This document shows, piece by piece, positions 46,362-58,300 of a stretch of DNA of 64,000 bases. The notes under the pieces were generated by a model. That model did not search any database, was not told the origin of the DNA, and saw only the letters and a list, made by a program, of their open reading frames with translations. Origin of the DNA: Mya arenaria (taxonomy: Eukaryota; Mollusca; Bivalvia; Myida; Myidae); the NCBI RefSeq assembly GCF_026914265.1, contig NC_069132.1, forward strand, positions 37,565,152 through 37,629,151. The letters are read 5' to 3'. Both the position numbers and the translations under genes were made by a program. Each line of letters starts with the position of its first letter. The first letter of the stretch is position 1.

Positions 46362-46536
46362 CAGTTAAACCCCGTTGGCTCGAAGTCACAGGGACCGGCG
46401 AAATTACTTCGAGCCTCGGAAAATTCGACCTAAGCTGAAATGCTAACATTCAGTATAAAGAAATCGGTCCTTTACATCCAGTTCGAGCCAACGAGGAATT
46501 CGAGCCAAGCGAGCTCGAACGATCGGGGTTCGACTG
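46362..46536. mobile_element. TA-site MITE, same family as 34377-34566
   Basis: TA at 46360-46361 and 46537-46538. Ends CAGTTAAACCCCGTTGGCTC and CGGGGTTCGACTG are inverted; inner GTTCGAGCCAACGAGG and TTCGAGCC strings repeat the motif. Confidence 0.75.
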
Positions 46537-46539
46537 TAT

Positions 46540-47520
46540 TAGTGGTCAACATTATATTTTATCCAACTGAAAGGCAACATTTCTCAAGTTTTCAAATATA
46601 TACATATATATATCAGGGAATCAACCCTCAGCCGCTATTAATTTTAAGCAGGTGAACAGTGACTACCCCAGTTAGTTGGATGTTTACATTATATAATGTA
46701 GACCACTAAAATAAAGAAAGAAAGTATGTTCTTCCACAAAATACATGTCGTAGTCGTATACCTATATTTCGTGTAAATACAAACTTACATTTAACCTTTC
46801 CTATATATAATCGAGTACCAAATCTTTGTCATTCCTCATTATAACATCACGATCATAAATTACTGCCAATTTTCACGTACATCTTTTTTATCGATACTTT
46901 CATAATTAATAACAAAATACTAATGAGATATAAATGATAAAAATGTGAAATTACATAGAGGCTGTTTTTACGTGTATATTTTAATGTTTTTTTCTCCTCA
47001 ACTAAATAGTATATTGGTGAATGTTAATACTAAAGTTAGCAAATAATGTAAGTACAAACATATAAAGCTATACATGTATTATAGTACATCCAATGACTTA
47101 AACCCCCTAGCAAAATTCAGTACATCAACTGCCAAACAATATCTTTGGCTCGGCAAAGCTCAAGATTAGGGCCAGGATTTTAATACCGCCGCTTTTGCAG
47201 TGATATCCTTGATTTCGCAGGGTGATCGATAAAGAATGATTTTGACGATCATGACAGTTTGACAGTTACGAGTGAGATTCCGATTTTGTAAAAACTGTCT
47301 GATTAAAGGTTTGTTCATCCGTCAAATTAAAGACGTGGGGATGAATAATTGACATAAAATTTATAGCGGGGCATTATTGGCTTTGTCGAGTTCTTGTATT
47401 TATTTGAAGCTTTAATTTAAAGGGATTCGTTCATGTTTCGGACAAAAAATAAAACAGTTATTTTATAATTATTGTACTCTTTTATACACCGAAATCGCAG
47501 GGAAAATACAATTTAAGTAT
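46540..47520. other. No gene seen
   Basis: AT-rich stretch upstream of the LRRC74-like first exon at 45898 (minus). A proximal promoter for that exon would lie just above 45898, not here. No coding or repeat structure supported. Confidence 0.35.
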
Positions 47521-47529
47521 AAAAATAAA

Positions 47530-47640
47530 ACTTGGTTTTAGATGAGATCGAACCCATGCACGCCGATTCAGTGAAAAATAATAGAAAAACGATATAATTA
47601 CCACTCGGCCACAGGGACATGTCATACTGGATATTTTAAC
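47530..47640 (-). mobile_element. tRNA-like sequence (SINE head or tRNA pseudogene)
   Basis: On the minus strand CCCTGTGGCCGAGTGGTAA resembles a class II (Leu/Ser) tRNA 5' half with box A, and GCATGGGTTCGATCTCATC resembles box B. The two are about 40 bases apart, with an AT-rich insert. Stem pairing is poor, so a working tRNA is unlikely. Confidence 0.45.
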
Positions 47641-47664
47641 TTTTGTTATATACATTGAACTCAT

Positions 47665-47880
47665 CACGTAAAAAGATAAGATAAGATTTATTTAAAGTCG
47701 GCAAGCCAGATATACAGACAACATAAGCTCTGATGAGCTTCTATAACCGACTAACGTGATAATGTCGATCATACAATCACGCTTCAGCCTTTTGTTGAGT
47801 TCCGTTAGCAACTGTTTTGGATATCGTGGACTTTGAGAGCATATATCAACATTTGTTGAAGGGTTGCAGCCGTCAAGCTC
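47665..47880 (-). mobile_element. 3' end of a LINE with (ATCTT)n tail
   Basis: Minus strand: ACCCTTCAACAAATGTTGAT, then CGGTTATAGAAGCTCATCAG, then AAATAAATCTTATCTTATCT as a pentamer tail. The layout matches the 3' ends of LINEs in molluscs. No intact coding part. Confidence 0.5.
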
Positions 47881-47980
47881 TTAGTTTTAACACTCCAGAA
47901 AGGTGGGACACACTTTATTTCGTATATAAAAAATCATTCGTAAAAATATAATTTTATAAACCATGAGGGAGCCCCTTTAA

Positions 47981-48331
47981 AGCTGCACTCTCACCGAGTG
48001 ACCATTTTAACAACTTTTTTATTTTTTTTGTCTTGGAAAGCGCAAGTTTTTTGAGTAAATATCTGCAAATCAATTATATAAAATTGCTGACAAAATATCA
48101 GATCGTAGATTTTCAAATTTCCGTTCGAAAATGAATGTTTTATGGCATAAGCCGTTACTAATGGTTTAAGAAAAATGCACAAAACATCCATTTTTGAACT
48201 TAAATATAAAATTTGCGATTTGAATTTTTGTGGGCAGTCTAACTTAACTAGTTTCCATGAATTTTCGCAAAAATTGGGTAGTTCCAAGACAAAAAAAATT
48301 GTCAAAACGTTTTATCTGTGAGAGTGCAGCT
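47981..48331. mobile_element. Family A MITE, full length
   Basis: TTAA at 47977-47980 and 48332-48335. Ends AGCTGCACTCTCACCG and CTGTGAGAGTGCAGCT. The palindromic body is about 351 bp. Confidence 0.85.
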
Positions 48332-48529
48332 TTAAGCCTCGATGTATAAAGTGAAACTGAATAACAGGGTCGAATAACGTCTCTTGAACAATTCTTATTA
48401 CCAAACTAGCTGATAACGAAAACTGTCAGCAAATCTGAAGTTTGTTTAATTCGCCTTAAACAAAAAATACTGACAAATTTCGCCGCAACTAAGGAAAAAT
48501 TGCAATATATAAAATCCAATTTAGTATAT

Positions 48530-48770
48530 GCCGCGAGTGGCGCAGTTGATGTGGTCGCTGATTACATCAGCAAATTGCATAAAAGTGGTTCATTTTGGGT
48601 TTATTATTTTTGATTGGTCAATATTTATTCAATGCTGACTATTCACCAATCAAATCATTTAAATGTTCACACTAACCAAAAGAGAACATGTGGACAACTA
48701 AACCAAGTATTATTCAATTGACTGAGCACTAGTCTCTGTCAAGATGTACCTAGTTCGATTCCTTCTTTCC
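48530..48770 (+). mobile_element. SINE head split by an insertion
   Basis: Box A in GAGTGGCGCAGTTGATGTGG (about 48535) is followed by CGCTGA. The matching ACTAGTCTCTGTCAAGATGT and box B (AGTTCGATTCC) come only at about 48725-48765. The 180 bp between contain inverted GATTGGT and ACCAATC strings. An inserted short transposon would explain the spacing. Confidence 0.45.
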
Positions 48771-48989
48771 ACTTTAAATTCCTAGCATATTTAACAGTTT
48801 AAAACCATAATATAAATAAATACATTTGTTTTACACAAAACATGTAGCTAATGGTGCTTAAAAAAATAAATAACTGTACAGTATGGCAAACAAAAGATCG
48901 AAATACATGTACACATATAAAAATATAGTACCTGGTTAAGAGTTAGATTACTTATCAAAATTCGGAAATATACTGTATCAGCTTAAAGG

Positions 48990-49745
48990 TTCGATCCTCG
49001 ACCCACCGATCCTTGACCTATCTATCCTCGACCCACCCATCCTCAACCTACCTTTCCTCGACCAACCCGTCTCGGCCTACCAATCCTCTACCCACCAATC
49101 CACGACCTACCGTTCTTCAGCCTACCGATCTCGACCTTCCGATCACCGAAACACCTATTCTCGACCTACCGATCCTCGACCTACCGTTCCTCGACCCACC
49201 GTTACTCGACCCACCGATCCTCGACCATACGATCCTCGATCAACCGTTCCTCGACCCATCGATCCTCGACCCTACGATCCTCGACCCACCGTTCCTCGAC
49301 CCACCGATCCTCGACCCACCGATCCTCGACCCACCGATCTTCGACCCAACGATCCTCGACCCTACGATCCTCGACCCACCGATCCTCGACCCTACGATCC
49401 TCGACCCACCGATCCTCGACCCACCATTCCTCGACCCTTCGATCATCTACCCACCGTTCCTCGACCCACCGATCCTCGACCATACGATCATTTACCCACC
49501 GTCTCTCGACCCACCGATCTCTACCTTCCGTTCTTCAACCTACCGGTCCTCGACCTTCCGATCTTCGAAACACCTATCCTCGACCCAACGATCCTCGACC
49601 TACCGTTCCTCGATCCACCGTTCCTCGACCCACCGATCCTCGACCATACTATCCTGGACCCACCGTTCCTCGACCCACCGATCCTCGACCTACCGTTATT
49701 CGACCCACCGATCCTCGACCCACCGAACCTCGGCCTACCGACGAC
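48990..49745. repeat. 15-bp minisatellite, about 50 units
   Basis: Units of the type GATCCTCGACCCACC, with variants at positions 2-4 and 11-14. Because 15 is divisible by 3, stop-free repetitive frames arise on both strands: Ile-Leu-Asp-Pro-Pro on plus, Val-Glu-Asp-Arg-Trp on minus. No start context, intron link or family match supports translation. Confidence 0.9.
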
Positions 49746-49877
49746 CTAACTAATAGGTATAGGTCGGGTCACTGTGAGCAAAAGCTTGAACTCCTTATTT
49801 TGCCCAAAAGCAAATATCAAAAGTACCAGTATGTACAAAACAAATAAAAGTGCATTTTTTTTTACTATACTTTAATA

Positions 49878-50310
49878 AACTGAGGTGGGAGAAATGCATC
49901 TTCCATTGCAGCCCATGTAAGATATGTTCACCCCAATCCTCTTGCACCAGGGGCGGACTTCAATATTCAACTTAAGGAAATCTATTGTCATATAACATTG
50001 ACTTCATTCATTATATTGGTCGGTTATTATTAACCTGTTATCCGATCAGCTACATATTTCTTATTTAGACTTATATTTACGGTAATGCCAGCCCATGGTG
50101 CTTTGCGGAAACACGGTAAACTTTGCTTCTGCAAAACATCCTACGCTTGGTTTCGGATGAACCTATTTTATACGAGCGGTCATGGAAGATGATTTCTTTC
50201 TTTAAGAATTGCCGCTCATGTAAGATAGGTTCACCCCAACCCTCGTGTACCAGGGTAGGTATTCAGTATTCAACTTGAGTAAATCTTATGGAAGATGATT
50301 ATTTTCTTTA
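49878..50310. repeat. Second copy of the GAGGTGGGAGAAA repeat family
   Basis: Shares ACTGAGGTGGGAGAAATGC, GTAAGATATGTTCACCCCAA, CGAGCGGTCATGGAAGATGA and GCGGAAACACGGTAAAC with 32510-33105. Two half-copies appear in the same order. Confidence 0.45.
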
Positions 50311-50698
50311 AGATGATAAAAAAACAAACATCTTATTAATGACCGCACTAAGTGGTAATATTAATATTTTTATTTGAATACTTGGTACGTATCACATATT
50401 GAATCGAAAGTTGCACTTATGAAATCAAAGAATAATAATTGTCTTACGTAGAATATAATTTTATTATAAATATTGTAATTAGTCTCGATATAAAAAACCC
50501 TCACGGTGATGAAAACCTTCAAAGAAGCCATCGTTGGTATTTTAAACTTGACAACAGACTTATTTGCACCTCGAGTGCAGTATGAACAGTTTATCAAAGG
50601 AATTGATGACTCTTCACAACTCCATGAAACTTAGGCAAAACTATGGTGGATGAGTTCTGCCATATCGCGTTTTCTCGGCGAAAATCGGACAGAGCGAC

Positions 50699-50830
50699 AA
50701 TGCCCCAAGTAGCGGGAGAAAAATGTGCCAAGTGGCGGAGTGAAAATGTGTCAAGTGGCGGGGCAAAAATGTGCCAAGTGGCGGGAAAAAATGTGCCAAG
50801 TGGCGGGACAAAAATATGCAAAGCTGTTGG
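50699..50830. repeat. 24-25 bp tandem repeat, 5-6 units
   Basis: Units AAAAATGTGCCAAGTGGCGG with small changes. A related string occurs at 51325-51345 (GGCGAAAATGTGACAATGAG). Confidence 0.85.
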
Positions 50831-50869
50831 GTTAAAATTCGTTTAGTGGCGGGGAAATGATAATTATGC

Positions 50870-51700
50870 AGCTTAATTCCATACCGACAGTTGGCGCAGT
50901 TTTTATTACCACATGTTCACTGTTTCGCCGCGAAATCAGGAAGTGGTCGAAACCAGCCAACATATGTAACACCTGGAATGCAAATAATCCACCTTCTGGT
51001 AGTGACAAAAGATACCGAATATAAACGCTCAAAGGCGTACGCAAATGAAAGCATGTTTGAATTCTAACAGCAACAGGAAACAGACATTGATCAAGCGGCA
51101 GGGCGCGAAAATAATGACTTCTGGCAACTTATGAAGAGACGACATAAACATTGTGCAGGAAATCATTGTTTTTGAATAACTTTTGACGTAGAGGCCTTTT
51201 CCGACCCCTGTGGTGCAAAGCGATTGTGAAAATTGTGATCGAGCTTATAGGAACATGTAATATCCAAGTATCGTTATGTTATGGTGGCCGGATTCCTGCC
51301 ATGTGGCATTTTCGCATTTTCGCGGAAAAGGGCGAAAATGTGACAATGAGTCAATACATATAACATTACATAAAACATGGAGCTAAGAATTAAATAAAAG
51401 AATGGCGGCTTATTTGTTTCTCCGGTAGACAATGTGAAAACTGCGTTAAACTCGTGAAAGAGGAGAAAAGCTTGTTTATGTTAAATTTGTAAAGGTCTGT
51501 CGTCACCCATGGACTGTATTATCGCATGACCCGGTCGTATGTCCCCTTACGACTTTAAAGCGTATGTTAATGCCAAAAGAAACATGAGCTATAAGTGAAT
51601 GTAATTCCTACTCACACACTGAGACTGCTTAATTGTGGATATTACAAACTATTTTAAGAAAAGTGTATGCAACCGGACAGAGAGTTACAACATTATCTAA
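50870..51700. other. No gene seen
   Basis: No protein-like frame or clear element. It lies in the optional long first intron of the LRRC74-like gene. Confidence 0.35.
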
Positions 51701-51717
51701 TGGTATGCTGCGTTTTT

Positions 51718-51880
51718 CATACACACGCACACACACATACACACGCACGCACGCACACACGCAGACGCACGCACGCACACACACACGCACACTGTCACGC
51801 ACGCACGCAAGCACACCCAGACATACACACGCACGCACGCAAGCACACCAAGATACACACACGCACCCACACATACACAG
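51718..51880. repeat. (CACACG)n-type microsatellite
   Basis: Mixed ACAC and ACGC units. Open frames on both strands here are simple-sequence artefacts. Confidence 0.95.
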
Positions 51881-52337
51881 TTTTCATACCCAATACAAGG
51901 ACTGTCTATTTCAAATTTAACACTTTTTAAGTGTGTATATGGTATCACCATGGCCTGTCCTCGTTAACAATTCATATTGCAGTATTTTGCCACTGCCAAG
52001 AAGAGGCACTTGTGGTCATATTCATCAATAACGATTAGTAAAGAAGATGTGTCATCATAATGCTGACGATCTATAACGGTCTCATAATGTTTGACATTTA
52101 CGATGTAATACGAACCAATTACAACAAATGTATGTGTTGCAGATATTGATGAAAATGCACATTTAAGACGTAATATAACATTATCCAAACTGATTACTGA
52201 TTATTCTGACTACTCTGTTAGCTGGTGTGATGCATTAATATAGAGTTTTCAATAATACATTTACATGTCCGTATCAGGGGCGGATCCAGGATTTGACATC
52301 AGAGGGGACGTAACTTAGGGTCGCAACCTTTTGACAT

Positions 52338-52498
52338 GCGCCCCCCACACGCACACACGGGCGCGCGCACGCACGCACGCGCGCGCACGCACGCACGCAC
52401 ACACACACACACACGCACGCACGCACGCACGCACGCACACATTCACACACGCACGCACGCGCGCACGCACGCACGCACACACACACACACACACACAA
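52338..52498. repeat. (ACGC/AC)n microsatellite
   Basis: Alternating CGCACGCA and ACACACAC blocks, similar to 51718-51880 and potentially Z-DNA forming. Confidence 0.95.
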
Positions 52499-52960
52499 CC
52501 AAAATGAATATGGCATGAAGTGTTGAACTCGACCGATTTCGTGTGTGTGATGGGGGGCTGTTGTCGGCGCGCGCCGGATGCTCTCCCTTTAGCTAAATCC
52601 CCTTAAAAGTATTGTATGTGGTTTAAACCGGTAATGTATATAATAAAATGGTTTAAGTACTGCGATTTAACTCTCATGGTTGATGCAGATTTGGGTGTGG
52701 TCCGAATCGGCCTCGAATACACCCTACCTGATCAAAACGATTCAGTACAAATTTCATATCTCTTTTGACTGCCTAACTTAACATCTAGAACCATTAATCT
52801 TACTCCCAGTTTTCATTAACATTACACTTTGTATGCTCTCCTATCAGGAGGAAAAAAACGAATAAAAAAGAAGAGTTTCACACAGTGTGAATAGTGTTCA
52901 CAAACAGTTCAAGTTATTACTCACGCGTGAGTTTCTGCTAAATTTAATCGCTCTTCTTAC

Positions 52961-53219
52961 CTGCATCTTCATCCAACCAGCTTCTTGTCACATCGGTTAC
53001 AATTCTTCCCTTGTCAAACTGATTCAACACAGTAGAGGTTTCAAGTATATGCCTTTGTTCATCATTTCTTGGTGTTTCATCAGCCATTCTAGGCATTTGT
53101 TCATCGTTTTTAGGTGTTTGTTCATCTGTTCCAGGCGTGTGTCCATCATTTCTAAGTATTTTATCAATGTTTAAACCAAACGACGGACTCGCAGATGCAG
53201 ACTTTTCCTGACTCCTCAT
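52961..53219 (-). CDS. Possible alternative first coding exon of the LRRC74-like gene
   Basis: An 86-codon frame from ATG (53219-53217) to a strong donor (GCAG, then GTAAGA at 52960). It ends with one leftover base, the same phase as the 45832-45898 first exon, so it can join either that exon or directly the exon at 43897. The joined text reads SWLDEDA then DPPRKYME when it skips exon 45832. The peptide is acidic and disordered, with imperfect repeats of the form NDEQ/TPRNDEQ. No promoter evidence. The nearest alternative is an unrelated exon of an unseen gene. Confidence 0.45.
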
Positions 53220-53528
53220 AGTACCGGTCTGTCTGGGATTCACATTGTTTAAGCAATGAGATTATTATTCCGTTATTTCCACATAACACTGCCTTCTCAG
53301 TTCACTTATGGCTATTATCAACACGACTGATGATATTTTATATATCGTATCAGTGTCATTTTAATAGCGTTATCAATTGTATTTTTGACATCGACTTTTC
53401 AAAAGGGATAATATATACTTTGCACATTAAAGACATTTATATATCTAAACGTAAAATTTACATGTAGGTATTTCATTAAATACATTTAACAAGTTTAACG
53501 CTATGACTTCACCCATTACTAGACTTAA

Positions 53529-53873
53529 AGCTGCACTCTCACAGATATGCCGTTTTTACACCTGTTTTTTTTTGTCTTGGAAAGATTTATGCGTAAATAT
53601 CAGCAATCCAATGGTCAAAGACTGCAGAGAAAAGATCAGATCGCAGATTTTCATATTTCCGTTCCAAAATTAATGTTTTACGGCCAAAACCGTTACTAAC
53701 GGTATAAGAAAATTGCGTAAAACATCAATTTTTGAACTTAAAAATAAGTTTGCGATCTTATTTTTGTCAGCAGTCTTATATGACTAGTTTATATGCATTT
53801 CCGCATAAATTGGCTCGTTCCAAGACAAAATTTAAGAAAGTTGTGAAAACGTTCAATCTGTGAGAGTGCAGCT
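53529..53873. mobile_element. Family A MITE inside a tandem duplication with empty site
   Basis: Ends AGCTGCACTCTCACAG and GAGAGTGCAGCT, TTAA on both sides (53525-53528, 53874-53877). The left flank (CATTTAACAAGTTTAACGCT and following, 53484-53524) is repeated at 53933-53973, where the TTAA is intact and unoccupied. The insertion therefore happened in one copy of a duplicated sequence. Confidence 0.88.
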
Positions 53874-54233
53874 TTAAATACGTATTTATAAACTTAAACA
53901 TAAAATTTACTTGTAGATCATTCATTAAATACATTTAACAAGTTTAACGCTATGACTTCACCCATTACTAGATTTAAATACATATTTGTAACTCTTTTAC
54001 ATGTAGCTTAATTATGCAAACCTTTCTTCTTTTTAGTTTCTATCATATTCTAATTAGTTTTTTTCTTCAAATAAAAAGTTCTTAAAAGTAAATATTAGCA
54101 AGTGCGTTTCAAATTGCCTTTATGTTCATTAATGCCATCCATTATAAAGGAGTTTCGATTTGAACATTTGTCATGAATAAACGAATAATACTTCGATTAT
54201 TTAACCGAACATCAAAGCACTCCCGATGTTTAA

Positions 54234-54850
54234 AGCTGCAAACTCACATATTCACCTTCTGACAACTTGGAATGAGCCTTTTTTGCGGAAATGTATGACA
54301 ACAAGCGATACAAGACTTCTGTCAAAAGATCAGATCGTCTGTTTTATGTTTGAAAAAATGATATTTTATTGCTAAATGTGTTATAGTTACGTTCGTCAGT
54401 TTTCCCGAACAATTAAGATCTGTTATATTGTGAGTTATGCGCCAGTCAATTGTACCCCCCCTCCCCCCATGTCCGGGGAATAGCTTGGACTTTGACTTTC
54501 CCTCCAGCCAACCCCGGGTAAAATCAACGCCCTGCGGGGACGAACTGTTGGTCGAATCCCCGCCAAATGCCCCCATACCCCAGGGAACTTAAGTAAGGCA
54601 AATGTCCCGCTATATTTTGCGCAAAGACAAAACCACCGCATTCGCCCGGCACTGCGAGGCCACCTAAAAGGTAAAAACACGGCCCGTTTCCCCTGCTATC
54701 CCCGGTATACCCCGACCTGGTGTGTGTGTTGGGGGGGATACAATTGAATGGAGCATTATCTTATATGACTGAATTAAAGGCATTGATACCAAAATCAGCT
54801 TATTCTGAGACAAAATTTTAACAAAACTGTCAATCTGTGAGAGTGTAGCT
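54234..54850. mobile_element. Family A MITE split by a family C element
   Basis: Left part from TTAA and AGCTGCAAACTCACA (54234) to about 54434; right part from about 54759 to GAGAGTGTAGCT and TTAA (54851-54854). The middle is the family C element at 54438-54755. Family A copy is diverged, so it is one of the older copies. Confidence 0.75.
54438..54755. mobile_element. Family C inverted-repeat element (nested)
   Basis: TTA target repeated on both sides (54435-54437, 54756-54758). Left end TGCGCCAGTCAATTGTACCC, right end degenerate (ATACAATTGAATGGAGCA). GC-rich body with CGCCCTGCGGGGACGAACTG and AGGTAAAAACACGGCC. Three-base T-A/T-A targets suit PIF/Harbinger-type mobilisation. Confidence 0.75.
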
Positions 54851-54924
54851 TTAATTAAATAAATATAATGAGGGTAAAATGAAAGAATTCGCTTCTGTTC
54901 AGCAACGGACCCGGGGGGGGTCAC

Positions 54925-55002
54925 TTATAGAAGACTTAAACTAGACCGTCAAATCACTAGCACGGCGCTCTAACTCACTTAGCTGAGCTAATCGACTGTT
55001 TT
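54925..55002 (-). mobile_element. tRNA-like sequence
   Basis: On the minus strand GATTAGCTCAGCTAAGTGAG then TTAGAGCGCC matches a tRNA D-arm region, and GACGGTCTAGTTTAAG takes the place of box B. It is too degenerate for a functional tRNA; a SINE head or tRNA pseudogene. Confidence 0.45.
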
Positions 55003-55367
55003 AACACACACACATTACATATATTACACTTTTTTCATGAGATAAATAATAATTTTTATGTCATGTGCAACAGGTGAAGAAATTTGTAAATGAACTGGAA
55101 AATAAATCAAGAATAAGTCAGTTAGTTTGGAAGGAAATAGTAATAAACATTCCGGCAGTTCATATATCTCGGGCAAAAGTGACATTTGAGGACATGTAAG
55201 AAAGTAATACAATATTAGGGGCAGGTAACACTTGTCTACATTGTCACTTCCCACAAAATCAGTTTGAAGTAACCGTAAAAATAATGCTACTTTCACAGAG
55301 ATAATTTTAATCGCTTAGGTAAACAAATAAATCAAACGAAAGAAGAAAAGATCACTGATCTAAAATA

Positions 55368-58300
55368 ATGTTGTCGTATATAATTTTCGGCCTATGCACA
55401 TGTGTTGCATATACTCAAGGTATGGATTTTTTTTATCAACGTGTCACGATGAACTCCGCGTTAAGGAAGTCTATTTTTCTTCCTGAAGGTTACAGACAAC
55501 CCTAAACAACGAGCTATATAATATCAGGGATAGTCGGGGAAATGGGCCGTGTTTTTACCTTCCAGGTGGCTGCACAGTGCTGGGTAAATGCGGCGGTTTT
55601 GTCTTTGTCTCAAATATAGCGGGAATGGGCCTTACCTTAGCCTGCGTGCGGGGGCATTTGACTGGAATTTTAGCCAGCCTTTTAAGTCATTTGTCTTTTT
55701 CTTACAATGAACAGACAAAATGAATGAGTGAAGTGGATTTTGCTTGATACAGTGCTCAAAATAAACACAAGCAGGCAAGCACTGCACTGCTAAATGTCTT
55801 CCAAGCTTGATCAAATTCTGAATTTCATATAGCAGGGCCTGTTAAAAAAATTGATGCCTAGCCAAAGTTTAAGAATTCGGTCTTGTTTATCTAAAAGTCT
55901 AATTTAGATGACTGTTGATTACTTGATTTGTATTGTACTTAATTTGTCGCCTGTTTAGCATGGCAGACATATACGGTTTCCGAGGGATCAAGTTATTGGT
56001 CATTTTGGTCATGATAATGATAACATCAAATGTTTGGGTTGATGTCTCATTCATTCAGTGTCTAAATCATCTTTTGCGCTTGTTCACTTACTTGTTTGCC
56101 TTATTAACATGAACAACTTAAGCAGTTCATAAGTACGATCACCTGTACTGTTAAATCACGGGTTTGTTTATCTCAGTTAATTCGATGATCTAGAAAGATA
56201 CAGACGCTTACCTAAGTAACACCTACTAATTGTTAAATTAAGATGTGTATTATCCTTTAAAATCCCTGTTAATGTCCCAATTGATTGAGTTGATTCCCAT
56301 TCACAGCAAAAAATAATTTTAAAAGCGATCAGCATTTACAAGGACATACTCCATACCACCAAGTTAAGGTTGTTTTACTTTGTATTAAATGAAGGTTTTT
56401 CGACCATGAATACAAATTATTTGTGAATTATATATGTACTTTGACAGAAGGTGAGGTTTGAACAAAATATGGTTCATGCCAAAGTTTAAGTTACAACCAA
56501 AACCAGGGCTTTTTCTATAGTACCCACGGATTCGATAGTCACGGGTCCGACTATTGGTCCCAAAGCAAAATATAAGATATTTTTCCCAATCTTCTGAAAA
56601 AAATCCCAATCCTTTTTTAGGAATGACTTTTTATTCAACATCATAATAAATTATGTGATGTAAAGTTTTGGGGGGTTGAATTCAGAAATCGTTGATTTTC
56701 ATCACATTCAGAAATCAGTATGAAATGTCATCTGTCATGATTTATTGCAATTGATATTTCAGCCTTTACAAGTCTTTTGAAAGAGAAAAGAAACTAATAA
56801 TTAATAATTTTCTCATTCACAGGAACCTGGAAAGCTTGTTCTTTTAAATGTAAAATTCCCAATTTTAGCATATTTCCCAAAATGTCTAGGGTCTTTTTCC
56901 CAAAATGGGCAGAAATGACCTGAAAACTTGCAAAGATATTATTAAAAACACTGTCAAAACTGTGCTGATTTACCAACTTAACCACAACAGTAGTGTTAAT
57001 TTGGGGCTGACCAACCTGTTCGCCAAAGAGAAGCCAGGCATCATTTTATGTCATGTTGTAATTTTGTTTATCTAAAGTACGTGAACAAGTTCAATTGATT
57101 ACCTTAAAACAAACAAATTGGGCATACATAAGACAAGGTTTCAAGGTTCAAAACTTATCTTTAAATATTCACCTTTCGAGCCGTGTCTGCATTGCAGCAT
57201 GGAAAAGTAGTCACAGGTTTATTAGAAATGGTCATGCAGGCAATTACTCACATGATATATTTTTTCAGACATTTCCTGGACATGGCTTTCTGGCAAGGCT
57301 GTTGCAAATGAACCTGTGTCTAAAGACCAGCCTGGGGGTCGAAGTGGAGCAGCTTTCTGGCAGCAGAAGGACAAACAGGTATTTACCCTAGCATTGTTGA
57401 ATTAATGGCCAAGTTTATGTTGGGACATTGTAAAGATTATCTTATTACCATTGTAACTGAAATAAAATGAATTACAGCAGTGGTCAAACTATAATGCATC
57501 AGTCAATTGTAACCACGGCCCCCAGGTCTGGGGAATAGCAGGGACTTAAACTTTTGGTCCAGCCATGCCCAGGTAAAATTTTTGCCCTGCGGGGATGAAC
57601 TGCTAGTAAAATCCCCGTCAAATGCCCCCCGCACCCAAGCTAAGGTAGGGCCCATTCTCGCTATATTTGAGACAAAGACAAAGCCGCCGCATTTACCCAG
57701 CACTGCGCGGCCACCTGGAAGGTAAAAACACGGCCCATTTCCCCGACTATCCCTGGTATACCCACAGACCCTGGAGGGACCTGGTTACAAATGACTCGTG
57801 CATAACTAGCCAAGCATCTTAAAATCTCATTCCATAACAATGCTCACATTGAATCTAAAAAACAATCCAATGAAACTCTGACAGCCATGTGACTGTGTGT
57901 TTTTTGTTTTGTTTTAAACATTTCACTAGTAATTTAATATTTTTTGAGCGAGACCAAAACCTTTCCTTCTTAAATGGTTAAAATATATTTGTTAAAAAGC
58001 AGTCTTGACCTACAAGTTTCAAAACATTTCAACTAAATATCAAAATCCACCATTTTGTTTTCATGGGTCATCATGTAGTTTTCAAAGGGTAAATCTTAAA
58101 TTGGTTGTCCGGTTAGCGCAGCGGTTAGCGCACTCGCTTTTCACCTAGGCGACCCGGGTTCGATTCCCAGCTTGGGCGCATGTGAGTTTGGTTTGTGGTC
58201 ACCAAGCCAGACAAGTGGGTTTTCTCCGGGTTCTCCGGTTTCCCCCACAACACAAGACCAAACTCTCGCGTAAAATCGTGCCAATGAGAGTGATTAAAAT

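Noticed and set aside
49013-49753. 246-residue plus-strand frame of repeated ILDPPILDP
   Set aside because: Produced by a 15-bp tandem unit; equally open on the opposite strand.
49746-49800. Possible exon before the 15-bp array (good acceptor TTTTGCTCACAG on minus, GTAGGC donor)
   Set aside because: All three frames between the two sites contain stops, so the 15-bp array is not another exon-anchored case.
51629-51951. Cys/Val- and His/Thr-rich frames
   Set aside because: Simple-sequence (CACACG) artefact.
54925-55002. Functional tRNA gene on the minus strand
   Set aside because: Box B is degraded and no acceptor stem can be paired by eye.
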